Positions 1 through 7,502 are shown, counted from the first letter of the stretch. The stretch is 44,776 bases of DNA from Mediterranea massiliensis (GCA_015060685.1 SUXZ01000020.1:1-44776); one strand, 5' to 3'. The notes: generated by a model not told the origin, from the sequence alone. Program-made: numbers and translations.

Positions 1-223
1 GTACACGGTCTTTTGCTTCTACCTCTTTGGTAGATTCATAAGCTCTGTTCTGAATAAAAGCTGTATTCTCCTTGTCAAAGAGTGCAGCATATTCGGAACG
101 TAAACCTTCAATTTTCTGAGCAGTTGCTACCTCAACGGTAACAATACTCAAAACGTCTGAATGGAATTGATAATGCTCAGCATTGCGAGCATTATTCAGA
201 TTTGCTTTCAAAATCTCTTTCAT
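1..223 (-). CDS. DUF6261-like protein, N-terminal part (runs off the left edge)
   Basis: The minus strand reads open from an ATG at 223 to the window edge, giving 74 residues that begin MKEILKANLNNARNAEHYQF. This opening and the mostly helical remainder resemble the DUF6261 family, common in Bacteroides accessory regions and of unknown function; the match is from memory of the family. No signal peptide or membrane segment is visible. The gene is incomplete only because the window ends. It is transcribed away from the lipoprotein gene at 603, so the 379-base gap between them is a divergent intergenic region. Confidence 0.6.
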   Translation of the reverse strand, partial: MKEILKANLNNARNAEHYQFHSDVLSIVTVEVATAQKIEGLRSEYAALFDKENTAFIQNRAYESTKEVEAKDRV

Positions 224-602
224 AACACTACGAATTTTGAGTTAATAATTAATTAAATATCACATTCCAAAGACTTCGGCTATCCATAACCCGTTGCTTT
301 GTATTTATCATGTATTTCTGAAATTTCAAATTCCATGATTTGGCATCTTCCTCCGATTCTGACAAGATCAATCAAAACCAGCAAACAATTATTCTTTCCC
401 TGCTATCTTCATTCATGTAAAAAATCCAATTCAGATAAGTCTGAAAACTCCAAAACAATGAAATCCAAAATTCAGAATGTTCTGAAACAGTACAAATATA
501 GTATTATTTTTTCAGAATGAATGGAATAGATAACTTTTATCATAATGATATTTATCAAAATTATCGTATTTTTGCACATGAATACATTAAATATTTAACC
601 AT
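224..602. other. Divergent intergenic region with TTCAGAA/TTCTGAA palindromes
   Basis: This AT-rich gap separates two divergent genes. It holds a perfect 7-base inverted repeat TTCAGAA-TG-TTCTGAA at 471-486, a second one TTCAGA-taag-TCTGAA at 430-445, a single TTCAGAA at 511-517 and a TTCTGAA at 316-322. Such repeated dyads upstream of a promoter look like operator sites for a dimeric regulator, but no regulator gene is adjacent. The 73-codon open frame at 299-520 has no recognisable features and is not called. Confidence 0.4.
567..574 (+). promoter_or_regulatory. -7 element TATTTTTG upstream of the lipoprotein gene
   Basis: TATTTTTG matches the Bacteroidetes -7 consensus TAnnTTTG and lies 28 bases before the ATG at 603. 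No clear -33 TTG is seen at the right distance. A six-codon ATG frame starts at 578 and stops before the gene. Confidence 0.5.
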
Positions 603-1457
603 ATGAAACAGATAGCTTTGACAATAACTCTACTAATATTAATGATTAGTTGTGACAATTCTGCACGACAAAATGAAATTAATAGATCGGAAATGGATGT
701 TGCCCAAACAAAAGCAGAACTATCATCTGAAAACATTTCAGAACTACCTTTGAACTTTGAGTTCGGAATGACAAGAGATGAAGTAAATAAACATCTTGAA
801 AAGTTGGTGAAAAAAGGTGTTATAAGTAAAAAGGGAGATAAATATTATGACTATGATTATATTTTAGAATCTGGTCAGAAAATAGGAACATCTATTGAAA
901 CTAGTTTTTATGAGGACAGACTTTATGATTTATATTTTTCACTACATGGATTGAAATTCGATTATGAACTTATTGCAGCAATAGACAAAGAGATAACCAA
1001 CAAGGTTGATTCAACATATAAGAGAATTTCTTATTATATGTTGGATTATGACGATAGTAAGATGTGGATTATTAAGTGGTTTAAAGAGAACCAATATATA
1101 TATTTAAGAAACGCAGCTGGTACGGACATTCATTTTGTTAATGCACCGATTGAAAGAATTGCAGATGAAAAAAGAAACCAAAAGCTTTTAGAAAGAGCAA
1201 GAATGAAAGCTGGGATAGAAGTTAAAAATAGTTCATTGGATGGCTCTGTTTCACAAGTGGTAAAATATCTAAAGAATAATCTAAAAGATCCTGATAGCTA
1301 TGAAAGTATTGAATGGGGCAATGTCACGGAAACTGACAACGGCTATATTGTAAGGCATAAATATAGGGCGAAAAACAGTTTTGAGGGGTATGTCATAGAA
1401 CATCAGATTTTTCACATAGATTGGCAAGGAAACATTACGAGCGTATCACCTTTTTAG
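603..1457 (+). CDS. Hypothetical lipoprotein
   Basis: This 284-residue protein starts with a type II signal peptide: K at position 3, a hydrophobic stretch 4-15, then the lipobox MIS-C with Cys17 as the lipidated residue. It should be anchored in the outer or inner membrane. The middle (about 48-180) is rich in charged and aromatic residues. The last 70 residues contain a segment (LKDPDSYESIEWG, then YIVRHKYRAKNSFEGYVIE) that I recognise as recurring in Bacteroidetes hypothetical lipoproteins, with no known function. A -7 element lies at 567. The RES-domain gene follows in the same direction after 77 bases, so co-transcription is possible. Low GC suggests an acquired gene. Confidence 0.75.
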   Translation: MKQIALTITLLILMISCDNSARQNEINRSEMDVAQTKAELSSENISELPLNFEFGMTRDEVNKHLEKLVKKGVISKKGDKYYDYDYILESGQKIGTSIETSFYEDRLYDLYFSLHGLKFDYELIAAIDKEITNKVDSTYKRISYYMLDYDDSKMWIIKWFKENQYIYLRNAAGTDIHFVNAPIERIADEKRNQKLLERARMKAGIEVKNSSLDGSVSQVVKYLKNNLKDPDSYESIEWGNVTETDNGYIVRHKYRAKNSFEGYVIEHQIFHIDWQGNITSVSPF

Positions 1458-1534
1458 TTACTTGTTTTTGAGTATAGGGATAATTGGTGTTAAAAAAAAG
1501 AATAAAGGACTATATTTAATTAGTAGAATATGCT

Positions 1535-2620
1535 ATGAAATATCAACAATTATACAAATATATACATGAAGAATCCCGAAAGGGAAAAGTGGGAAATCTA
1601 AAGTCTCGTCTCCAAACGATTTTTGAATCCTTACAGTTCTTTGCCGCTAACAAAGGTGAAACTTCGATTAAAGTGAAATGTTCGGAGTTAAAAAGTATAT
1701 GTGATAGTATACTTTCAGTCGCTCAATTGTTGGAAGAGAACCTAAGGATAGAGGCGCATTCTAAGTTGTATAATATATGCTTCGCAGAAGGAAGCAATCT
1801 GTCACTAAAAACATATACTCTAAAAAAAAATGCCGAATTATATCGAATGAGAAGTGCCAACACTTTTGCCAAGTATACAAAAGAAAGTTCTGAAGAGATG
1901 TATCATATTCCATTTGAACTTCGATACAAAGTGGGGAATGCGAGATTTAATATTCCAGGATTCCCCATATTCTATTTGGCATCGTCTGTTTATGGCTGTT
2001 GGGAAGAAATGAAACGAACAGACCTTGATTTTGCTAACGTTGCTTTGTTTAAGCCAACTAAAGATTTGATATTTTTAGATTTGACCTTGCCTAACTCCAA
2101 TAAGGCTATAGATGCTTCAACTATATTGACATTACCTTTAATACTTGCATCACGAATGAAAGTTGAACGTCCTGAAGAAAATTACATTCCAGAATATTCT
2201 ATTCCACAAATGATTATGGAGTGTTTAATTGCAATGCGTAATAAGAATGCAAATCCGGAATCCAATATCATCGGAATCCGTTATGGATCAATACACCAAG
2301 ACGAAAGAGATTTATTATTTGACGAGACATACAAGGATGATATGTTTGTCAATTATGCAATACCTCCATTTGAAGTGTCAGAACGAGGTGTATGCCCAAA
2401 AATTAAGCAACTTTTCGAATTTTGGAATAATACCTCATGGGCGGAGATTAAATATAGGAATATAGATGTATCATCATGTGATTCCCAAACTCATTATGAA
2501 CAATCTGTTTTTGGTGTGATAGAACATCGACTAAACCTCATAGCACCGGGAATGTTACTATATAAAACCAAAAGGAAAGGAGGGATTCCTCCAGGAGCAT
2601 TGAATATCAAAATTACATAA
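1535..2620 (+). CDS. RES-domain protein (NAD+-degrading toxin fold)
   Basis: The 361-residue protein carries a RES domain from about residue 100 to 350. Visible family marks are the arginine of LYRMR near 102, RFNIPGFPIFYLASS near 138-152 followed by the acidic WEE, and the serine of IGIRYGSIH near 248. RES proteins of the Res-Xre and MbcT-MbcA systems cleave NAD+ and arrest growth; these R, E and S positions correspond to the residues that name the fold. The first ~100 residues are a helical N-terminal extension absent from minimal RES toxins. No Xre/DUF2384 antitoxin gene is adjacent: upstream is a lipoprotein and downstream are convergent genes. It could be a solitary RES enzyme, a defence effector or an orphan toxin. 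The fold is fairly sure, the role is not. Confidence 0.7.
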   Translation: MKYQQLYKYIHEESRKGKVGNLKSRLQTIFESLQFFAANKGETSIKVKCSELKSICDSILSVAQLLEENLRIEAHSKLYNICFAEGSNLSLKTYTLKKNAELYRMRSANTFAKYTKESSEEMYHIPFELRYKVGNARFNIPGFPIFYLASSVYGCWEEMKRTDLDFANVALFKPTKDLIFLDLTLPNSNKAIDASTILTLPLILASRMKVERPEENYIPEYSIPQMIMECLIAMRNKNANPESNIIGIRYGSIHQDERDLLFDETYKDDMFVNYAIPPFEVSERGVCPKIKQLFEFWNNTSWAEIKYRNIDVSSCDSQTHYEQSVFGVIEHRLNLIAPGMLLYKTKRKGGIPPGALNIKIT

Positions 2621-2654
2621 GACAGAGTCCAAAATATTGTGTAAATGAGGAACA

Positions 2655-2687
2655 GGATTCAGGTATAATCTCCTATATCTGGATTCC
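2655..2687 (+). terminator. Probable intrinsic terminator of the RES gene
   Basis: A 13-pair stem (three G-U pairs) closes a six-base loop and is followed by GTTTTC. It begins 34 bases after the RES stop codon. Confidence 0.5.
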
Positions 2688-2734
2688 GTTTTCAAATATA
2701 GTGATAAATAGGTTCATCAGAACCTACAAAATGC

Positions 2735-2753
2735 GCCCTCTAATTTAGAGGGC
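2735..2753. terminator. Short palindrome between convergent genes
   Basis: GCCCTCTAA and its exact complement TTAGAGGGC are separated by one base. The site sits ten bases past the stop of the minus-strand GIY-YIG gene and could end transcription from either side. Confidence 0.4.
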
Positions 2754-2762
2754 TAAAAGCCT

Positions 2763-4031
2763 TTATTTGTCACATATAACCCTACGTATCTTGTCCAAAA
2801 TTTTCAAACTGCACGCAGCATCATAAGCTCCACTTGCTTTTTTAGAAAACTCTGTCAAAGAATGGTATTTCTTTGCCTCTTCAAAAATTCTATATTCTGT
2901 CCAATATTTACAACTACCATTTGTTTTTCGTTCTTCATTTGCAATCATGACCCTTTCATTCCTATACCCATGATACGGCAAATCTTTAAAAATTTCATCT
3001 AGCCATTTGTGCCTTAACGCTATCTTGTATGCTGAAGAATTATTGGCTTTAAATTTCCCTCTTGTTTTGTATTGTTTTGCCAATTCTGCACAAATTTGTT
3101 TTGTCCATTTGGTCGGTTCAAACTCATTATAACTCATATGCGAACAAACCTCGTCTAGCCACCCATTCTTGAACGCAGCACTATGAGCTGCAGGATTTCC
3201 TTTTTGAAAATCTATTCTTTTACTAAATTTATCTGCTGCTTCCTTACATTTCGCTTTAGTCCAATATCCATTTTTTTTCTTTTGATTTACCATATGTGAG
3301 CATAACTCATCCAACCAGCCACGCTTACTTATATACCTGTAAAAATAAGGATTTAAATTTTGAAATATTCTCTTGTCATTATATTGGGAAGTTATTTCCT
3401 TACAATATTGTTTAGTATATTTTCTAATTTTACTTCCTAAATCACCCCCACTCTTTTTATTCAATATGCACCAACCATTTTTTGCATATTCAATGATAGT
3501 ATCAATTTCTATTTCCGCAGCTTCTTCTTTAGAAAGATAATCCGTCAAACATTTAAACATATAAGAACATTTTGATTCCTGAATATGTCTAAACACGGCA
3601 CTAGAATGATTGGTTAAATGCTCCTTTTCACGTCTGTCTAAATTTGATGTCAGCCCAACATAAGCATAATTATCTGCAAACTCAAAAACATAAACAGCTC
3701 TCTTAAGAGGACTCCCTTGCTTTTCCATATGATTACAGATTTTATTCAAAAATCCTTTTCTTATTGCATGGCTATAATGCAATGGGGCTTTCTTAATAAA
3801 TTCTGTTTTTGTTGTATATTTTTTCGCTTCTTCCGCACATTCTTCTATCGAATAATAAGTTCTCAACAATTTAAGGTTTTGACAAATTTCATCTAACCAT
3901 CCATGTCTATAAGCAGAAGAGAATGCTCCTGGACTACCATTCCTAAAAGCGGACTTAGTTATATATTTAGCCGCTTCTTCTGTACATCTTTCTTTTGTCC
4001 AATATCCCCTTTTATGATTTTGGTTACTCAT
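2763..4031 (-). CDS. GIY-YIG nuclease embedded in six repeated W-x-x-x-C...GWLDEIC modules
   Basis: From the ATG at 4031 the protein has 422 residues. Residues 112-197 form a GIY-YIG nuclease domain: VYVF (114-116 in place of GIY), AYVGLT (124-126 in place of YIG), catalytic-type Arg133/Arg134, an acidic helix 169-177 and Asn191. Around it are six modules of about 45 residues, two before and four after. Each has a YWTKExC-like start, a central F, and an end like GWLDEIC-x-HM. The modules look helical and could be DNA-binding, as in homing-type GIY-YIG enzymes, but that is inference. The longer frame reaches 4112, but a -7 element at 4097-4090 puts transcription start inside that extension, so the ATG at 4031 is preferred. 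The gene is AT-rich and probably mobile in origin. Confidence 0.8.
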   Translation of the reverse strand: MSNQNHKRGYWTKERCTEEAAKYITKSAFRNGSPGAFSSAYRHGWLDEICQNLKLLRTYYSIEECAEEAKKYTTKTEFIKKAPLHYSHAIRKGFLNKICNHMEKQGSPLKRAVYVFEFADNYAYVGLTSNLDRREKEHLTNHSSAVFRHIQESKCSYMFKCLTDYLSKEEAAEIEIDTIIEYAKNGWCILNKKSGGDLGSKIRKYTKQYCKEITSQYNDKRIFQNLNPYFYRYISKRGWLDELCSHMVNQKKKNGYWTKAKCKEAADKFSKRIDFQKGNPAAHSAAFKNGWLDEVCSHMSYNEFEPTKWTKQICAELAKQYKTRGKFKANNSSAYKIALRHKWLDEIFKDLPYHGYRNERVMIANEERKTNGSCKYWTEYRIFEEAKKYHSLTEFSKKASGAYDAACSLKILDKIRRVICDK

Positions 4032-4089
4032 AATCTTATTTTTTTTGCCACTCGTCCTACTACTTAATATATTCTTGCTATAGCGAAAG

Positions 4090-4097
4090 CAAATATA
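4090..4097 (-). promoter_or_regulatory. -7 element TATATTTG for the GIY-YIG gene
   Basis: On the minus strand TATATTTG matches TAnnTTTG. A TTG lies 24 bases upstream (4124-4122), slightly farther than usual. It predicts a leader of roughly 50 bases and excludes the longer reading of the gene. Confidence 0.5.
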
Positions 4098-4159
4098 AGG
4101 AAAATATCCCATATTCTATTACAATTCAAATAACAATAAAAAGAGCCTATAAAAGAACC

Positions 4160-4194
4160 ACCTTTTAAGGTCACATATTGCGACCTTAAAAGGT
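4160..4194 (-). terminator. Perfect 13-base inverted repeat, probable terminator
   Basis: ACCTTTTAAGGTC and its exact complement flank a nine-base loop. It lies just past the stop codon of the small gene at 4202 and is followed on the minus strand by a T-rich run. It also stands upstream of the GIY-YIG promoter, insulating that gene. Confidence 0.55.
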
Positions 4195-4201
4195 AGTTAC
4201 A

Positions 4202-4480
4202 TTATCCAAACGATTCAAATAGAATACGTTCGGTTTCCTTTTTAAATTGCAAACGGCTATACTTTTCGCTTCGGCAAAGCCAACAGCTACACGGAGTGCT
4301 GCTATCCTTATACTTCTTCGCCCACTTTCCTTTGGCTATTTCAAACCAATGTGCATGTTCAATACAATTGCCGTTTTCGTCCCATACAACGATTTGCCAT
4401 CCTGCAAATTTCAGCATTCGTGCTTTAAATACACGATTCTCTTGGAATCTTCTCCAAGCTTTGTTTCTTTTTGTTTCCAT
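4202..4480 (-). CDS. Small conserved CxCxxC protein of unknown function
   Basis: The 92-residue protein begins METKRNKAWRRFQE and ends with a CSCWLC motif, then SEKYSRLQFKKE. This pattern (basic start, a central W, a C-S-C-W-x-C cluster near the end) recurs in a small bacterial family often seen in mobile or accessory DNA. The cysteines suggest metal binding; no function is known to me. The ATG at 4480 is chosen over an in-frame TTG four codons upstream. It lies between the GIY-YIG gene and the HEPN gene, all on the minus strand. Confidence 0.6.
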   Translation of the reverse strand: METKRNKAWRRFQENRVFKARMLKFAGWQIVVWDENGNCIEHAHWFEIAKGKWAKKYKDSSTPCSCWLCRSEKYSRLQFKKETERILFESFG

Positions 4481-4603
4481 CGTCTCTATCAATTAGGTTG
4501 ATAATGAACGATGGTTTCATACTCTCAATATAGTTTGCAATATATGTCTTCATAATTTCTATAAAACAATTGATTAATAGTTCCTTTATGTACAGTTTAA
4601 CCC

Positions 4604-5008
4604 TTATTGATGCAGCATCTCCTCTATCGTTTGAATGAAGACTTCTGCTTTTGGATATAGTTCATCTACCATCTCACGGTCGCAATAGACAAAGTCATCA
4701 TAATCGCCACTATGACGCTTTTCAAACAAGGTATTGAATGTATTTCCATGATCTTTCGACAATTTCCCTTGAGATACAAAATGCAATCCCAACATTGTCT
4801 TAACTCCATTATGAGTTTGAGGTTGGATTTCATGTTTTATTAGTAATGCAACTGCTGCATAATAGCAAGCATAATAAAGGCGATTGATTGCCGCGTTATA
4901 GAACGACTCGCTTTTCAGCAACAAAGCCTCCTTCATAGTATCATGTGCCCGTTGCATCCGATATTTCATTAGTTCATATCTTTCCTGTTCTGTCAATTGT
5001 TGCTTCAT
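4604..5008 (-). CDS. HEPN-domain protein (UPF0332-like), partner of the adjacent nucleotidyltransferase
   Basis: The 134-residue all-helical protein carries the UPF0332/HEPN pattern: NRLYYACYYAAVALL around residues 42-56, a THNGVK segment near 72, and RHSGDYDD near the end. HEPN proteins of this kind pair with minimal nucleotidyltransferases; in characterised HepT-MntA pairs the HEPN protein is an RNase toxin that the partner adenylylates. The catalytic RX4-6H motif is not seen in its usual late position; the only R-x4-H here (RMQRAH) is near the N-terminus, so ribonuclease activity is uncertain. The start codon overlaps the end of the nucleotidyltransferase gene by four bases, indicating translational coupling. 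Confidence 0.8.
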   Translation of the reverse strand: MKQQLTEQERYELMKYRMQRAHDTMKEALLLKSESFYNAAINRLYYACYYAAVALLIKHEIQPQTHNGVKTMLGLHFVSQGKLSKDHGNTFNTLFEKRHSGDYDDFVYCDREMVDELYPKAEVFIQTIEEMLHQ

Positions 5009-5322
5009 AACACTATCCCTTCATTCATTACATTAATATAAAAAGGTGTACGGAACGGACGATTCTCCCATTCCTTTTTCAACATGACCATCGGGCTAAT
5101 ACTTACTCCGGTTTCTAATTCGATGTCATACAAGGGAGCGGTTATCTCCATCTCCTTATCAACAGAAAGGCGGTTATCTCCTTCCAACAAAACCAATAAG
5201 TCGATATCACTATCGGGGCGTGCATCGCCACGCGCCTCCGAACCATACAAAATGGTCTTTGCATCGGGAGCCACTTGCTTGATGGCCTTAGCTATGCGAA
5301 GTACAATTTCAGGACGTTTCAT
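5005..5322 (-). CDS. Minimal nucleotidyltransferase (MNT, MntA-like)
   Basis: The 105-residue protein has the nucleotidyltransferase motif GSEARGDARPDSDIDLL around residues 28-44, fitting G-S-x10-D-x-D with two metal-binding aspartates. MNT proteins usually pair with a HEPN protein, and such a gene follows directly with a four-base overlap. In known MntA-HepT systems the MNT transfers AMP to the toxin and silences it; whether that applies to this UPF0332-type partner is inference. The open frame extends 16 codons upstream, but the ATG at 5322 fits the family length and follows a -7 element at 5365-5358. Confidence 0.82.
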   Translation of the reverse strand: MKRPEIVLRIAKAIKQVAPDAKTILYGSEARGDARPDSDIDLLVLLEGDNRLSVDKEMEITAPLYDIELETGVSISPMVMLKKEWENRPFRTPFYINVMNEGIVL

Positions 5323-5357
5323 AGTGCATACTTTATATTGATAACACATCATAAACG

Positions 5358-5365
5358 CAAAATTA
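5358..5365 (-). promoter_or_regulatory. -7 element TAATTTTG for the MNT/HEPN pair
   Basis: TAATTTTG on the minus strand fits TAnnTTTG and lies 35 bases before the MNT start. No convincing -33 is visible. Confidence 0.45.
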
Positions 5366-5461
5366 AACAAATTCTTCGAATTGACAGAAGAATTGCTGCA
5401 TTTTCTGCATTTACCAACAGTTTTTCAAGTATTTTAAATACAATACATTATATATATGATA

Positions 5462-6040
5462 TCAGATGTGGTATCCCAATTCTTGGAAAAGGGTGCGATA
5501 GGCAGCAGCCTTCTTTTCCAAAGCCAAAAGATAGGCACGCGAGGAAGAGGGCATGCGATAGAGACGGTAGTTCTTTCCGCAGAGGGTGAAGGGGACGGAC
5601 TGTCCTACTTTGGGTGGTTGGATGGCGAGTTGCTCACAGATGGTTTCGGTGGCCTTTTCGCCGGTGGTGGCTATGGCCCGGCATGCAGGCAGTTGCTGCA
5701 ACAAGGATTGGATAGAGGTGGGCGTAACCACTTCCAGAAACTTGTCGGAAGCATTATCTTGTAAGCGTCTGACCTCGGTTGCCGCATCGTAGATGGCTAT
5801 GCCTTGGCGGGTTAGAAACGAAACAAGGCACTCCTTACGGAATGCCTTGCGGGTATTGTCACAAAAATAATCTTTGTCTGCATAGAACAAGCATCCCATA
5901 ATGCGCCACATGTCGTTGTTCCAATTGGGATAGTAGAAATCTATCGACCATCGCTTGCGTTGGGGAGGGAAACTACCTAACATCAGCAAGCGGGCATTGG
6001 CAGGCAAGAAGGGCTGTAACGGGTGCTGCTCGGTTTGCAT
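5462..6040 (-). CDS. Uracil-DNA glycosylase superfamily protein
   Basis: The 192-residue protein has the UDG/Mug-type opening LLMLGSFPPQ near residues 18-27, then FYYPNWNNDMWRI near 36-48, and a late MPSSSRAY segment near 164-171. These are at the places of the uracil-binding and DNA-intercalation loops of family 2/4-like DNA glycosylases. The expected role is removal of uracil or mismatched bases in base-excision repair; the exact substrate cannot be read from the sequence. It lies six bases downstream of the 6047-6676 gene on the same strand, so the two form an operon. GC content rises to core level here. Confidence 0.75.
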   Translation of the reverse strand: MQTEQHPLQPFLPANARLLMLGSFPPQRKRWSIDFYYPNWNNDMWRIMGCLFYADKDYFCDNTRKAFRKECLVSFLTRQGIAIYDAATEVRRLQDNASDKFLEVVTPTSIQSLLQQLPACRAIATTGEKATETICEQLAIQPPKVGQSVPFTLCGKNYRLYRMPSSSRAYLLALEKKAAAYRTLFQELGYHI

Positions 6041-6046
6041 AATGCG

Positions 6047-6676
6047 CTATTTCTTGGCCTCTTCCGAGTTGTTTTTCTTCTTTTCTTTCTTGGCCAGCAT
6101 CACCACGTTGTAAACATACTCGGTCATCCAGGCTTCAGAGTATCCCAAACGTTCCTTGTACTGACGCACGGCCATAGCTGTCTTATGCACATCATCTTGC
6201 TTCCAAACCGGCTTGGTGCAGATGTCGTGGATGGTCTTCTCGGTCATGGTGCGCAATGCGCCCTTGAAGATGGATGGCAAACGGAACTTCCATTGCATCA
6301 GGTTGCCGACAAGCATCATCAAGTCGTTAGAGAATCCTTGATACATAAACAGGTAGGCTTGTATGTCGTTTTGAGTACGGCAGCACTTCTTGATAGAAGC
6401 ATCTATCTCCTTGAAGAAGTTTTCACTGATGTTATAGTCTTGCATCAACATCTTGCGCGAAGCCGCTTTTTCGCCCAATCCCAAGCGTCCGCCTTGGGTA
6501 GGAATCTTGAACAAGCGTTTAAAGTTGGCCACATCGGGGATGAAACGGATATTGGTGATGCCAAGATTAGCCGCCAGCACCGATTGGAAGTAAACGCGGG
6601 TAAGCGAGACAAAATCTTCAACATTCTTTGCCGAAGCAGCCTCGTTCTTTTTAAACAATTTGGAGAATATTCCCAT
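6047..6676 (-). CDS. Conserved hypothetical protein
   Basis: The 209-residue protein begins MGIFSKLFKKNE and is mostly helical, with no signal peptide or membrane segment. Its lysine-rich tail (KKEKKKNNSEEAKK) is typical of soluble cytoplasmic proteins. I recall similar sequences as conserved hypotheticals in Bacteroides but know no function. It is the first gene of a two-gene operon with the UDG-type protein, which weakly suggests a nucleic-acid role. A well-formed promoter lies at 6738-6708. Confidence 0.65.
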   Translation of the reverse strand: MGIFSKLFKKNEAASAKNVEDFVSLTRVYFQSVLAANLGITNIRFIPDVANFKRLFKIPTQGGRLGLGEKAASRKMLMQDYNISENFFKEIDASIKKCCRTQNDIQAYLFMYQGFSNDLMMLVGNLMQWKFRLPSIFKGALRTMTEKTIHDICTKPVWKQDDVHKTAMAVRQYKERLGYSEAWMTEYVYNVVMLAKKEKKKNNSEEAKK

Positions 6677-6707
6677 AGTCTTTTCTTTAGCTTAAATAAT
6701 TTCCGTG

Positions 6708-6738
6708 CAAAAGTACAAAATAAGTTGATACCCACCAA
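6708..6738 (-). promoter_or_regulatory. Bacteroidetes-type promoter for the 6676 operon
   Basis: On the minus strand TTG at 6738-6736, a 20-base spacer and TACTTTTG at 6715-6708 match the consensus. It predicts a leader of about 25-30 bases. Confidence 0.7.
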
Positions 6739-6844
6739 CAATGTTCAATCATGATTTTCGAAATAATCCCCCCAAACCATGCGCCAAACCCGCCTGCACT
6801 TCCCCTAATCGAAGGCTTGTTTACATTTTTTTTGCCAAAAACTT

Positions 6845-6873
6845 TTGTGTTTTGCAAAGTTTCTGTATTTTTG
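6845..6873 (+). promoter_or_regulatory. Promoter of the coiled-coil/zapA/rny operon
   Basis: TTG at 6845-6847, 18 bases of spacer and TATTTTTG at 6866-6873 fit the Bacteroidetes consensus. Start of transcription near 6879 supports the ATG at 6897 over an upstream in-frame ATG at 6741. Confidence 0.65.
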
Positions 6874-6896
6874 TGAAGTATTTTGGTATAGTAGTA

Positions 6897-7190
6897 ATGA
6901 CAGAGAAAGAAAAGCAGTTGTTAAGTACCTTCGAAGCCCGTTTAAGGCACCTCATCTATCTACACGATGAACTGAAACGCGAAAGGACTGAATTAAAGCA
7001 ACTTCTTGCTGCCAAGGAAACCGAGGTTCGAAGCCTGAAGGAACAGCTTGAACAACTCAATACCGACTATACCAACTTAAAATCGGCTACGGCAATCAGC
7101 CTTAACGGTGGCGACGTGAAAGAAACCAAGTTAAGATTGTCGAGCTTAGTGCGTGAGGTCGATAAATGCATCGCTTTATTGGACGAATGA
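6897..7190 (+). CDS. Small coiled-coil protein upstream of zapA
   Basis: The 97-residue protein starts MTEKEKQLLSTFEARLRHLI and is dominated by heptad-patterned charged and leucine residues from about 8 to 60 (KQLLAAKETEVRSLKEQL), a long coiled coil. The tail contains KLRLSSLVREVDKCIALL. It lacks signal or membrane segments. It is followed by zapA after 15 bases and then by rny. Its size and coiled-coil nature recall ZapB, the ZapA partner at the division ring, but there is no clear sequence match and this is only a contextual proposal. The upstream extension to 6741 is rejected because the promoter falls inside it. Confidence 0.75.
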   Translation: MTEKEKQLLSTFEARLRHLIYLHDELKRERTELKQLLAAKETEVRSLKEQLEQLNTDYTNLKSATAISLNGGDVKETKLRLSSLVREVDKCIALLDE

Positions 7191-7205
7191 TAAAATAAAA
7201 GATGT

Positions 7206-7502
7206 ATGGACGATAAGATAAAGATTAACCTGCAACTGGCCGATGCAAACTTTCCGCTCACCATCCGTCGGGAAGACGAAGAGATAGTGAGAAATGCCGC
7301 CAAACAGGTTGACACAAGATTGAATATGTATCGGGAACGTTATAAGAACGCGCCCTTGAAGCAGGAACACATCATTGCCATGGTAGCCTACCAGTTTGCA
7401 TTGGAGAACCTGCAACAACAACAGCGCAACGATACCGAACCCTATACCAATAAGATTGCAGAACTGACGAATTTGTTGGAAGAGTATTTCAAGAAGGAAT
7501 AA
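7206..7502 (+). CDS. zapA: Cell division protein ZapA
   Basis: The 98-residue protein shows the ZapA pattern: an N-terminal strand region DKIKINLQLADANFPLTI, then REDEEIVRNAAKQVDTRLN, a helix with HIIAMVAYQFALENL and a C-terminal coiled coil ending EEYFKKE. ZapA binds FtsZ and bundles protofilaments at the division ring. The length is normal for the family. It is the second gene of the operon starting at 6897. Confidence 0.85.
   Translation: MDDKIKINLQLADANFPLTIRREDEEIVRNAAKQVDTRLNMYRERYKNAPLKQEHIIAMVAYQFALENLQQQQRNDTEPYTNKIAELTNLLEEYFKKE

Noticed and set aside
299..520. 73-codon open frame in the left intergenic region
   Set aside because: Residue make-up looks random, no promoter fits, and the frame runs across the TTCAGAA palindromes.
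4031..4112. N-terminal extension of the GIY-YIG protein
   Set aside because: The -7 promoter element lies inside it, so it would not be transcribed fully.
4941..4958. RX4H in the HEPN protein (RMQRAH) as catalytic motif
   Set aside because: It lies in the first helix, whereas catalytic HEPN motifs are near the end of the fold.
6741..6896. N-terminal extension of the coiled-coil protein
   Set aside because: A promoter with -33 and -7 elements lies inside it, and its residues do not resemble the coiled-coil part.
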